From: Brevibacterium yomogidense | GTDB lineage: Bacteria; Actinomycetota; Actinomycetes; Actinomycetales; Brevibacteriaceae | Assembly (NCBI RefSeq): GCF_900163715.1 | Contig: NZ_FWFF01000017.1 | Coordinates: 248,001-312,000 of the forward strand | Reading direction: 5' to 3' | DNA: 64,000 bases | Shown: piece by piece, positions 34,802-44,009 of the stretch | Numbering within the stretch: position 1 is the first letter of the stretch | How the letters are laid out: every line of letters starts with the position of its first letter | Notes under the pieces: model-generated | The model's input: the letters and a program-made list of their open reading frames with translations, nothing else | Told to the model about the DNA's origin: nothing | Databases searched by the model: none | Position numbers and translations under genes: made by a program

Positions 34802-34848
34802 GAGGCTCCTTCCGCCGTGTACCTCAGGCATACGGCGGGAGGCGCCTC
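34802..34848 (+). terminator. Extended hairpin after microprotein B
   Basis: GAGGC and GCCTC close an outer stem around CCTTCCGCCGTGTACC-TCA-GGCATACGGCGGGAGG, which pairs imperfectly. It has the same loop and arm order as the hairpin after microprotein A, with compensating and G-U changes. Confidence 0.65.
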
Positions 34849-34983
34849 AGCACGACGTCGTGCGTTACCCGATTCCGCGTTCTTCACCACAATCACTGAA
34901 CGCGCGTGCAATACTCGACGGTCAGCCCCGGTGCTCGTGGCAGAATCGCTCGGAGCATTGGGCGACAGACGAAGGGACGCACA

Positions 34984-35592
34984 GTGGTCGAGAACTCGCA
35001 CGAGGACGCGCCGCACGAGGGTGATCTGGCCAGCGTGGCCAGGATCCGCCAGGCCGCACTTCGCCTGTTCGCGACTCAGGGCGTCTCGTCGACGCCCCTG
35101 CGGGCCATCGCCGCCGAGGCCCGAGTCACCGTCGGCCTCATCCCTCACCACTTCGGGTCCAAGAACGGGTTGCGAGACGGCTTGGAGCGCTGGATCGTCG
35201 CACAGTTCGCCGATGCGCTGGCGCAAGCCAATGCGGCAGCGGGGGAGCAGGGCGCGAACGCGCAGGAGCGTCAGGCACACGTGAACGCCATGCTGGAGCA
35301 GAACCCTTTCATCAAGGACTACATGCGCAGGGAGTTCCTCCACCCCCATCCGGGCGGAACCCTGCTGAAGCAGCTGACCGAACTCATCGCCGACAGTGTG
35401 GATGACATGCGGGCCCGTGGCTTCGCATCGTCGAGCCGTGACCGCACCGATCAGGTGGTGGCCGCGATGGTGCGGCAGCTGGGCACGCTTTTCCTGCAGC
35501 CGATGGTTGATCAGGTCATCGACGTCCTGCCACCCAGTCAGAAGCCTTTTTCTACTCCTGAGCTCGTCGTGGAGATGCGTAGAAACGATTGA
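34984..35592 (+). CDS. TetR-family regulator
   Basis: A 202-residue regulator. DNA-binding head: ASVARIRQAALRLFATQGVSSTPLRAIAAEARVTVGLIPHHFGSKNGLRD. GTG at 34984 has GAAGGGA six bases upstream and removes a basic, unconserved leader given by the earlier ATG at 34906. The C-terminal domain has FIKDYMRREFLHPHPGG, seen in several ATP-transporter-linked TetR repressors. It follows microprotein B, and its targets are not evident; the YczE-like module next door is the simplest guess. Confidence 0.87.
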   Translation: MVENSHEDAPHEGDLASVARIRQAALRLFATQGVSSTPLRAIAAEARVTVGLIPHHFGSKNGLRDGLERWIVAQFADALAQANAAAGEQGANAQERQAHVNAMLEQNPFIKDYMRREFLHPHPGGTLLKQLTELIADSVDDMRARGFASSSRDRTDQVVAAMVRQLGTLFLQPMVDQVIDVLPPSQKPFSTPELVVEMRRND

Positions 35593-35673
35593 GGCACCGC
35601 CTGACGTAGCGATCTGGCCTGACCGAAGCGCAACCGTCCTGATCGACACTCAGCCTGGCCTGTCGCCGGCTCT

Positions 35674-36387
35674 TCAGCTCAAGAGCGCCTGACCGACGAC
35701 GAATAGGGACCCCAGGACTGCCACCCCGGCGGCGATCGCGTGCAGGATACGGGTGTTCGCCTTCTTGATGACGACGGACGACAGCGCGAATCCTACGATC
35801 ATGAACGGCGCCCATGCCGCGGCATACGCGAGGTGGGTGAGGGTCAGCTGGCGGCCGATCGCCAGGCCGGTCAGCGACATGAGGCTGCCGATGACGAAGT
35901 AGGCGCTGATCGTGGCACGTGCCGTGGAGGTGTCGACTGATCGCATGATGAGCGCGATCGGTGGGCCGCCGATCCCCGTCGAGGTACCGAACATGCCGGA
36001 GAGCCCGCCCGCTACCAGCACGTTCCTGCGATGCGGCGCAGGCTTCCATCCGATGAGGCTGAACGCCACACCGATGAGGACGATGGCGGCCAGTGTCAGC
36101 GACAGCCCTGTGCGGGAGAACGTGGCGACCGCGAAGGTGCCCGCGACGATCCCGGGGATCCGCCCGATCGATCCCCAGAGCACGATTGACCAGTCGACAT
36201 TGCGGCGCTCCCTGAGGAACGCGAAGATGGAGATGTTGATCGCCAGCAGGATGATCGTCGACGGGATGAGGTCTGGCTTCAGTATGACCAGCAGGGGAGC
36301 GGCGATCATTCCCAGGCCGAACCCGATCGACCCCTGCAGACAGGAAGCGCAGAGCACCACGAATCCGATGACGAAGAACTCGATCAC
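35674..36387 (-). CDS. TauE/SafE-family membrane permease
   Basis: A 237-residue protein with about eight helices: VIGFVVLCASCLQGSIGFGLGMIAAPLLVIL near the N-terminus and the second-repeat AGGLSGMFGTSTGIGGPPIALIM, the two inverted halves of the TauE/SafE fold. Known members export sulfite, sulfoacetate or other organic anions; some may import. GTG at 36387 follows AAGGAG. It is the last gene of the run tetR - acyl-CoA synthetase - DctP-like lipoprotein - this permease, and so may be the membrane partner of the orphan lipoprotein. Confidence 0.87.
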   Translation of the reverse strand: MIEFFVIGFVVLCASCLQGSIGFGLGMIAAPLLVILKPDLIPSTIILLAINISIFAFLRERRNVDWSIVLWGSIGRIPGIVAGTFAVATFSRTGLSLTLAAIVLIGVAFSLIGWKPAPHRRNVLVAGGLSGMFGTSTGIGGPPIALIMRSVDTSTARATISAYFVIGSLMSLTGLAIGRQLTLTHLAYAAAWAPFMIVGFALSSVVIKKANTRILHAIAAGVAVLGSLFVVGQALLS

Positions 36388-36483
36388 GGGGTGTGCTCCT
36401 TGCATGGCACACGACTGACGCGCACCGGGTGGATGACCACACGATACGCGTCAGACGGGTGACTGCTCACACCGGGAGACTGC

Positions 36484-37764
36484 TCACTCAGGGCGGTGCG
36501 GCAGGAAGACGTCTTCGTACAGCTGGGTCGCGTACGGAAGGAAGTCGTAGTCGTCGGCCGAGTACCAGTCGCCGATCTCCTGCAGGTTCCCGCCGTCGGA
36601 GTAGCCCAGCTCCTCGGCGACCGACACCCACGATTCCCCGATCGCAGCAGGGTCGCTCGCGATCGCCTGGGATGTGGCCTCTGACTCTCCGTCGTCAACG
36701 ATTGCTGCCGCCTGTGAGTCGCGGATCGTTTCCTGCACCTCGTCCGGCAACGCGGAGATGGTCCCGCCGTTCTCCGTCGCCTGCTGCACAGCGTCTACAT
36801 TGGAATCCGCCAGGTGCTGGTTCCACAGCGCGAAGTAGTCGGGCTGCGCGTCGAAGACGATCTGCTGGTAGGCCAACGGAAGGTTGGAGAACCCGGTTCC
36901 TCCCAGGTGGGAGGCGGCACCGCGACCCGCGAACGATCCCTCCGTGAGGTAGCTGATGTTTGGCGCCACCGCGGTGACACCGAAGATTGCGGCGGAGCCA
37001 AGCTGCGTCATGGTGCAATCGATTGTGTTCCGCTGCAACGCTTCGAAGGCTTCGGCATATTCGAGCGAGACCGGGTTGGCACCGATGTCGCGCACCGCAC
37101 CTTCGCTGTCCTGTGTGCCGATCCGGATCTGCCGGCTTTCCCAGGCGCTCGCCGTGGAGTTCTCCGCGTTCTGCGAGTTGCAGACGAAGAAGAACTCACC
37201 GCTGTTCACCTGCGGAGTGAGGGGCACAAGGCCCTTGTCCTCGAACTCCTGGAGCACGGCTTCGTTCTCCCACGCCAGCTGGTTGAGCATGGCATTCGTG
37301 GCCATCTCTCCGACGAGCGGTGACGTAGGGGCCAGCTGCGAAAAGCTCATGAGGTCGTTGTAGGCCGGGAACTCCGACGGGAGGTAAGCCGGCACGGTGT
37401 GGGCGATGTCGACCCGCCCGTCCGCCAACGCATCGACAACTTCGGTATATGACGCGATGGCCTGGCCGTAAACGATCTCGATCTCGATCTGACCGTTGGA
37501 ACGCTCTTCGATTGCTTCCTTATATGCGAGCGCAGAAGGCGCACCAGTGTCATCCGGTGAACTCGACGCAGGCTGGTACGTGAGCTTCACTGGCTCGAGC
37601 TCTGCGATGGCCTCGTTGACCTCGTCCTGGTCTGCACCGTAAGCGAAGCCTTCTCCCGCGGGGCCGGATGCGGAAGCACCGATGCTTCCAGCGCAGCCAG
37701 CAGTGAGGGCGAGGACGCCGATTGCAGTGAACGCGATCGGGATCCTGCGGCGGGGCGTTGTCAT
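36484..37764 (-). CDS. TRAP-type substrate-binding lipoprotein (DctP-like), orphan
   Basis: A 426-residue receptor with signal peptide and lipobox LTAGC (Cys24). Mature motifs: VKLTYQPASSSPDDTG, VYGQAIASYTEVVDALADGRVDIAHTVPAYLPSEFP and EAFEALQRNTIDCTMTQLG. It aligns over its length with the orphan receptor at 1916-3208 (both have YGA-x-x-DE near the mature start, TYQP, YGQ-I, DGRVDIA). No DctQ/DctM genes are next to it. It lies 13 bases downstream of the acyl-CoA synthetase stop and 96 bases upstream of the TauE/SafE permease, so the ligand is probably the acid that the synthetase activates. Confidence 0.9.
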   Translation of the reverse strand: MTTPRRRIPIAFTAIGVLALTAGCAGSIGASASGPAGEGFAYGADQDEVNEAIAELEPVKLTYQPASSSPDDTGAPSALAYKEAIEERSNGQIEIEIVYGQAIASYTEVVDALADGRVDIAHTVPAYLPSEFPAYNDLMSFSQLAPTSPLVGEMATNAMLNQLAWENEAVLQEFEDKGLVPLTPQVNSGEFFFVCNSQNAENSTASAWESRQIRIGTQDSEGAVRDIGANPVSLEYAEAFEALQRNTIDCTMTQLGSAAIFGVTAVAPNISYLTEGSFAGRGAASHLGGTGFSNLPLAYQQIVFDAQPDYFALWNQHLADSNVDAVQQATENGGTISALPDEVQETIRDSQAAAIVDDGESEATSQAIASDPAAIGESWVSVAEELGYSDGGNLQEIGDWYSADDYDFLPYATQLYEDVFLPHRPE

Positions 37765-37777
37765 TCTGCTCTCCTCT

Positions 37778-39346
37778 TCATGGATGAGTTCGCGTCCGCT
37801 TCGTCGGCGACCCGTCCGACGACCCGGAAGCAGCTGGGACCTCGATGTCCAGCTTCCGGATCTTCCCGGTCGGTCCCTTGGGCAGGGCGTCGACGAAGCG
37901 GATGATGCGGGGGATCTTGTAAGCGGCCAGGGATTCTCGGCAGAAGGCCTCGACGGCCTCGGCGGTGGGGGTGGTGCCCGGCATGGGCGTGATGATGGCA
38001 GTGACGTTCTGGCCGTAGTAATCGTCGGGGGCGCCGATGACGGCAGCTTCGAGGACGTCGGGGTGCTCGTAGAGGACCTCTTCGACCTCGCGGGGATAGA
38101 CGTTGTAGCCGCCGTGGATGATCATCTCCTTCATCCGGTCGACGATGTACACGTAGCCGTCGTCGTCGCGGTACCCGAGGTCGCCGGTGCGGAAGAACCC
38201 TTCGGCATCGAATGCGGCCTCCGTCGCCGAGGTGTTGTTCCAGTACCCCTTCATCACCAGATCCCCGCGGATGCAGATCTCGCCGACCTCGTTGTCGGGG
38301 ACGGGCTCGCCTTCCAGCGATTTGACCCGAACGTCCAGGGACGGGACTTCGAGCCCCACGGACCCGGGGACGATCCGACCGTTCCACGGGTTGAACGTGC
38401 CGAACGCGGTGGTTTCCGTGAGCCCGTACCCTTCCGCGATGGTGGCGTCGAAGCGCTCCTTGAACTTCCGCATGATCGGCACCGCGATCGATGCCCCGCC
38501 GGACAGCGCCAGGCGCAGGGAGGTGGGCTTCCGGTCGGATTCCACCTGGAGCAGCGCGTTCCACATCGTCGGGACGCCGGCGACAACCGTGAGTTCGTCC
38601 TCGATGAGGGTGTCGAACAGTGTCTCCGCGTGGAAGCGGGGGAGCAGCGTGATGCTGGCGCCGGCGGACAGCGCCAGGATCGACACGGACGCCAACCCGA
38701 AGACGTGGAAGAGTGGCAGGGCAGTGCCGAAGCGGTCGCTGCTGGTGGCGCCGGAGATCTGGCCGCCTACCCGGCCGACTGTGAGCAGGTTGTCGACGGT
38801 GAGCATCGCTCCCTTGGGCGTGCCGGTGGTGCCCGAGGTGTACAGCAGTGCCGCTGTCTCGTCACCGGCCCGTCGCACGGGGGACAGTTCGCCGTCCGGC
38901 AGAGCCGCTGCGGATCCGGGGGTGAGCGTCTCGATGGTGCGGGATGTGATGCCGGTGCTGGCGGCTGCCGCCTCCGATGCGTCTGCACAGCCGGGGTGGC
39001 TGAGGATGAGGCGGGCGCCGGAATCGTTGATGAAGTACTCGAGTTCACGAGCGGTCGACAGAGGATTGGCCGCGACCACGGTGAGTCCGTGTGCCTGTGC
39101 ACCGAAGAACTCGAGGAGGAACTCGGGGCATGTGGGGCTGACGAGCACGATTCGGTCGCCGTGGACCAGTCCTGCCTCCGAGAACCGTGCGGTGGCCGCT
39201 GTCGCACCGGCGATGAGGTCTCTGCGTGAGAGCTCGATCCGCTCCTCGTTGCGGGGGCCGCGGAGAGCGGGTGCGTCAGGGTCCTCTGCGGCGAGTGTGA
39301 GGAGTGGGTCGATGACGTTGAGGTCGGGGCTGTCAGTGCTGTTCAC
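37778..39346 (-). CDS. Acyl-CoA synthetase (AMP-binding)
   Basis: A 522-residue ANL ligase. Motifs: LLYTSGTTGTPKGAML, LPLFHVFGLASVSIL, AEGYGLTETTAFG, FRTGDLGYRDDDGYVYIVDRMKEMIIHGGYNVYPREVE and the C-terminal catalytic Lys in LPKGPTGKIRKLD. It activates a carboxylic acid, medium-chain or aromatic from overall look, to its CoA thioester. GTG at 39346 follows GAGGA and overlaps the end of the upstream tetR gene by 14 bases. The genes tetR - synthetase - binding lipoprotein - TauE/SafE read as an uptake-and-activation operon. Confidence 0.9.
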   Translation of the reverse strand: MNSTDSPDLNVIDPLLTLAAEDPDAPALRGPRNEERIELSRRDLIAGATAATARFSEAGLVHGDRIVLVSPTCPEFLLEFFGAQAHGLTVVAANPLSTARELEYFINDSGARLILSHPGCADASEAAAASTGITSRTIETLTPGSAAALPDGELSPVRRAGDETAALLYTSGTTGTPKGAMLTVDNLLTVGRVGGQISGATSSDRFGTALPLFHVFGLASVSILALSAGASITLLPRFHAETLFDTLIEDELTVVAGVPTMWNALLQVESDRKPTSLRLALSGGASIAVPIMRKFKERFDATIAEGYGLTETTAFGTFNPWNGRIVPGSVGLEVPSLDVRVKSLEGEPVPDNEVGEICIRGDLVMKGYWNNTSATEAAFDAEGFFRTGDLGYRDDDGYVYIVDRMKEMIIHGGYNVYPREVEEVLYEHPDVLEAAVIGAPDDYYGQNVTAIITPMPGTTPTAEAVEAFCRESLAAYKIPRIIRFVDALPKGPTGKIRKLDIEVPAASGSSDGSPTKRTRTHP

Positions 39347-40046
39347 GGATGTCCTCGTCGTCGGAGACAGATGCTTGTGCGTCGTGCTGTGCGGAGAGGC
39401 CCAGTGCCTCGGTCCAGAGGACGGAGACGGTGCGGATGAGCTCCGCTCGTCCTTCCTCGGTCGCGTACGTGGGGTCCTTCTCGTCGACATAGATGTTGAA
39501 GCAGAGTCGGCTCACCATCGACGACAGCGCCTTCGACACCAGCTGGGGGTCCAGGGTGGAGTTGACGAACCCTCGGGCCTGGAGCTTGGCGATCGACCGC
39601 GTGTTGCGTGCGATGAAGGCGTTGGACCGTTCCCTTCGGACCTTCTTGATGCTCGGGTCCACGTGGGCCACTTGCTCCATGACCGCCATGAGGTCCGCGT
39701 TCTCGCAGTAGGAGTCGATGTACTCCTTGTTGGCGTGGAGGATCCGTTCGACGGGATCGATGCCCGTATCGCTCGAATGTGAGGTGCGGAGGACGGTCTG
39801 CTGGGCGTGTTCGATGACGGCGGCGAGAATGTCTTCGCGATTGCGGAAATACGTGTACAGGGTGCCGCTCGAACAGCCGACCCGGTCTGTGATGTCGGTG
39901 AGTCGGCTGTTGAAGTAGCCGTGTTCAGCGAATACCTCGCGTGCGGCGGTCACCAGCTGGGAGCGTGTCCGCTGCCCCTTCGATGAAAGCTCAGGACGGG
40001 TGGAAAGCTGTGCGGAGTTCTCGAGTCGAGAGGTTGCACTGGTCAC
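39333..40046 (-). CDS. TetR-family regulator heading the synthetase operon
   Basis: A 237-residue regulator. TetR head: GQRTRSQLVTAAREVFAEHGYFNSRLTDITDRVGCSSGTLYTYFRNREDILAAV. The C-terminal domain is helical, with MVSRLCFNIYVDE. The first 25 residues are an unstructured Ser/Thr-rich leader, so the true start may be further in. It overlaps the acyl-CoA synthetase by 14 bases and probably represses its own operon; TTGACGTCAA at 40117-40126 upstream is the best operator candidate. Confidence 0.88.
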   Translation of the reverse strand: MTSATSRLENSAQLSTRPELSSKGQRTRSQLVTAAREVFAEHGYFNSRLTDITDRVGCSSGTLYTYFRNREDILAAVIEHAQQTVLRTSHSSDTGIDPVERILHANKEYIDSYCENADLMAVMEQVAHVDPSIKKVRRERSNAFIARNTRSIAKLQARGFVNSTLDPQLVSKALSSMVSRLCFNIYVDEKDPTYATEEGRAELIRTVSVLWTEALGLSAQHDAQASVSDDEDIREQH

Positions 40047-40354
40047 GGAAGAGCCGCCTCTGTTCTAGATGCGAGGTCAGGTCACGAGCAGTGGGTCAGC
40101 CCACACCTGACTGAATTTGACGTCAATGTCAGATTCTGTCATCGAGCATGCCCCGACCGAGCCTTGCTGTCAACAGCTGTTTCCTCCCCAGGAGAGGTGA
40201 GGGCTCTGGGGCCGCCCGAGCTGACGCGCGCCCACGACCGCGGCAGCTGACCCTCGGACACAGAACCGCCCCGGTGAATCCAGCGAATGCTGGACCCACC
40301 GGGGCGGCTTCGCGCTCACGCGAGTTCAGTGCGCTGCGAGTAAGGGCTCCGCGA
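40047..40354. promoter_or_regulatory. 308-base intergenic region: TetR promoter and SDR terminator
   Basis: Contains a 10-bp palindrome TTGACGTCAA at 40117-40126, about 70 bases upstream of the tetR start, as candidate operator. Near its other end, CCGCCCCGGTG (40266-40276) and CACCGGGGCGG (40297-40307) form a perfect 11-bp stem with an inner CCAGC/GCTGG stem: a terminator for the minus-strand SDR that ends at 40355. I see no gene between them. Confidence 0.6.
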
Positions 40355-41095
40355 TCAGCGCGGCGCCATGCGGATCGCTCCATCCAGGCGGATGACCTCG
40401 CCGTTGAGCATGCGGTTCGACACGATGGAGGTGACGAGCTCTGCGTACTCCGACGGCTGGCCCAGGCGCGACGGGAACGGGACCTGCTGGCCCAGCGACT
40501 CCTGTGCCTTCTCCGGCAGTCCGGACATCATAGGGGTGAGGAACAGGCCGGGTGCGATGGTCATGACGCGGATGCCGGAGCTTGCCAGGTCGCGCGCGAT
40601 CGGCAGAGTCATGCCGACGATGCCGCCCTTGGAGGCGGAATACGCGGCCTGGCCGATCTGGCCGTCGTATGCAGCGACGGAGGCGGTGTTGATGATGACG
40701 CCGCGCTCGCCGTCCTCGCCCGGCTCGTTCTTCTGCATCGCGGCAGCTGCCAGGCGGATGACGTTGAACGAGCCGATGAGGTTGACGCCGACGACCTTCG
40801 TGAAGTCGCCGAGGTCGTGCGGGCCCTGCTTGCCCGCCGTCTTCTGCGCGACGCCGATCCCGGCGCAGTTGACGACGCCCGCCAGAGTGCCGTCCGCGTT
40901 CGCCTGCTCGACCATCGCGGAGACGCTGGCCTCGTCGGTGACGTCAGTCTGCATGAAGGTCGCGCCAGCGGGCGCCTCGCCCTTGACGTCGGCGACGACC
41001 ACCGTGGCGCCGCGCTCGATGAGCGCTGCGGTGGTGGCGGCGCCCAGCCCGGAGGCCCCACCCGTGACGATGAAGGTCTTGTCCTGGAACTGCAT
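40355..41095 (-). CDS. 3-hydroxyacyl-CoA dehydrogenase-type SDR (HSD10-like)
   Basis: A 246-residue SDR resembling type II 3-hydroxyacyl-CoA dehydrogenases. Cofactor motif [19 protein letters not shown] (Asp for NAD), the long loop [54 protein letters not shown] with catalytic Ser/Tyr/Lys, and GLFLTPMM. Such enzymes oxidise short-chain 3-hydroxyacyl-CoAs, including branched ones from isoleucine. It is a single gene whose promoter carries a perfect palindrome shared in arms with the tetR-aidB operator. Confidence 0.9.
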   Translation of the reverse strand: MQFQDKTFIVTGGASGLGAATTAALIERGATVVVADVKGEAPAGATFMQTDVTDEASVSAMVEQANADGTLAGVVNCAGIGVAQKTAGKQGPHDLGDFTKVVGVNLIGSFNVIRLAAAAMQKNEPGEDGERGVIINTASVAAYDGQIGQAAYSASKGGIVGMTLPIARDLASSGIRVMTIAPGLFLTPMMSGLPEKAQESLGQQVPFPSRLGQPSEYAELVTSIVSNRMLNGEVIRLDGAIRMAPR

Positions 41096-41158
41096 GCGTA
41101 TGTCCTCTTCTCCGGCTCATGCCGTCGTCTGTGGTTCCGCACACAGTTCTAGCGCAGT

Positions 41159-41174
41159 TTGAACGATCGTTCAA
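41159..41174. promoter_or_regulatory. Perfect 16-bp palindrome TTGAACGATCGTTCAA
   Basis: Lies 64 bases upstream of the HSD10-like SDR start. It has the same TTGAA-N6-TTCAA architecture as the site at 8163-8178, pointing to regulation by the same or a related TetR protein. Confidence 0.7.
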
Positions 41175-41271
41175 CACCGTGGTCGGCAGGATGCGTGTGC
41201 ACGCCGGTGGCAGAGGCGCGCACCACGCCAGGCTGAGCCCTCCGTAGACCGATCGACAGTACGCTGAGCAC

Positions 41272-42129
41272 ATGGCCCCTCACAGCACTTCATCTCAGGA
41301 CGACACGCGGATCGCTGTCCTCATCGACTGCGACAACGTCTCACCCACCCACGCTGGAGCAGTGCTCGAGGAGCTCGCCTCCTACGGCACCCCCACCATC
41401 AAGCGCGCCTACGGCGACTGGACGACGTCACAGCTCAACGGATGGAAGAAGGAGCTGAACCGGTGGGCGATCCAGCCGGTGCAGCAGTTCGCCTACACCG
41501 TGGGCAAGAACTCCACGGATTCCGCACTCATCATCGACGCGATGGACCTGATGTGGATGGGCAACGTGGAGTCCTTCGCGATCGTGTCCTCGGACTCCGA
41601 CTTCACCCGCCTGGCCACGCGCCTGCGCGAGTCGGGGAAGAAGGTCATCGGTCTGGGCAGGCGCAAGACGCCCATCTCACTGCGCAACGCCGTAGACCAG
41701 TTCATCTACCTCGAACTGCTCGGCGGCGACGACCACAGCGAAGGCACGCCGTCCAAGGAAGGCGATGCTCCCGCTGAAAGCGCGGCCCCCGCTCCGGAGG
41801 CGACCAAGCCCCCGTCGGAGCCGGCCCCTGCCGCAACGGTCCAGACTGCTGTGACGTTCTCCGATGCCGTCGCGAACGAGCCTGCCTCCCGCATCAACCT
41901 GCAGAGCGCTCTTACCAAGGCGATCAACGCCACCAGTGGGGACGACGGGTGGGCCAATCTCAGCCTGCTGGGCCAGCACTTGAGCCGGACGCATGCGGAC
42001 TTCGATCCGCGGGACTTCGGTCACAGCAAGCTCAGCGATCTCGTTGCCGAGCAGCCGTACCTGGACCACCGCACGGACGGTCGGCAGATGGAGGCGCGGC
42101 TGAAGAAGCGCTCCGGACGCAGGGGTTGA
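41272..42129 (+). CDS. NYN-domain / OST-HTH (LOTUS) protein
   Basis: A 285-residue two-domain protein. The NYN (PIN-like) ribonuclease domain fills residues 12-150: VLIDCDNVSP (Asp19/Asp21), IIDAMDLMW and IVSSDSDFTRLATRLRESGKKVIGLG supply the acidic metal-binding cluster. A Pro/Ala-rich linker (about 155-205) leads to a C-terminal OST-HTH/LOTUS domain (INLQSALTKAINATSGDDGWANLSLLGQHLSRTHADFDPRDFGHSKLSDLV), known as an RNA- or G-quadruplex-binding fold. It is likely an endoribonuclease acting on structured RNA; targets unknown. It stands alone with its own terminator. Confidence 0.88.
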   Translation: MAPHSTSSQDDTRIAVLIDCDNVSPTHAGAVLEELASYGTPTIKRAYGDWTTSQLNGWKKELNRWAIQPVQQFAYTVGKNSTDSALIIDAMDLMWMGNVESFAIVSSDSDFTRLATRLRESGKKVIGLGRRKTPISLRNAVDQFIYLELLGGDDHSEGTPSKEGDAPAESAAPAPEATKPPSEPAPAATVQTAVTFSDAVANEPASRINLQSALTKAINATSGDDGWANLSLLGQHLSRTHADFDPRDFGHSKLSDLVAEQPYLDHRTDGRQMEARLKKRSGRRG

Positions 42130-42163
42130 GACCGGCCACTGCGGCACCGGGCGGCTGAACCGA

Positions 42164-42204
42164 CGACAGGTGGGGCCCGGACGATGTCCGGGCCCCACCT
42201 GTCG
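42164..42204. terminator. Perfect 19-bp hairpin between convergent genes
   Basis: Arms 42164-42182 and 42186-42204 match perfectly around a GAT loop; TTTCTCC follows on the plus strand. It ends the NYN gene and probably also serves the convergent flavin enzyme gene that stops at 42272. Confidence 0.85.
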
Positions 42205-42271
42205 TTTCTCCTTCGGCGATCCAGCGGCGTGCGGCGCAGCGCGGCTCAGGATGCCGACGAACTCCGGGGTG

Positions 42272-43576
<1,305 letters not shown>

Positions 43577-43972
43577 TTACTCGCCGTGCGGAACGACGAC
43601 TGCGCGGCCGGACAGCTCTCCGGCTTCCATCTTGCGGTATGCATCCAGACCGTTCTCCAGGCTGAAGCGTTCGACCTCGGGCTCGATCTGGCCTACGCGG
43701 TAGAGGTCGACGACCTCGTGGAGCTCTTCGATGGTGCCCCAGTAGGTGTTCGTGAGTGTCGCTTCGTAGGGGTTCGTGAAGAACGACCACTCATAGGTGC
43801 CACCTGCGATGCCGACGATGGTGCAGCGGCCCTGGACTGCCATCGACTTCATCGCCGCATCCACAGTGCTCTTCACGCCGACGAAGTCGAACGCCGCGTC
43901 GACGCCCTGGCCGCCGCCTGGCAGCTGGGGGCGAGTTTGATCGCGTGGTACGGGGCGTGGCCGGCGTCACAT
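43577..43972 (-). pseudogene. Remnant of a zinc alcohol dehydrogenase with internal deletion
   Basis: Reading the minus strand, a few codons resembling DAGLTPYHAIKLA of the intact enzyme (DAGHAPYHAIKLA here) are followed directly by GVDAAFDFVG-type sequence and then the full C-terminus (MKSMAVQGRCTIVGIAGG ... AGELSGRAVVVPHGE). Compared with the intact paralogue at 54515-55561, the zinc-binding N-terminal half and most of the Rossmann domain are missing, and the junction is out of frame. The surviving C-terminal reading frame (from 43876) is about 99 residues and cannot be active. It lies in the position of third gene after the HAD-type dehydrogenase and the SDR, and so probably decayed from that operon. 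Confidence 0.8.
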
Positions 43973-44009
43973 GTTTACCGGAGCATGTGAGGGAGGTCTT
44001 CGAAGTGGT

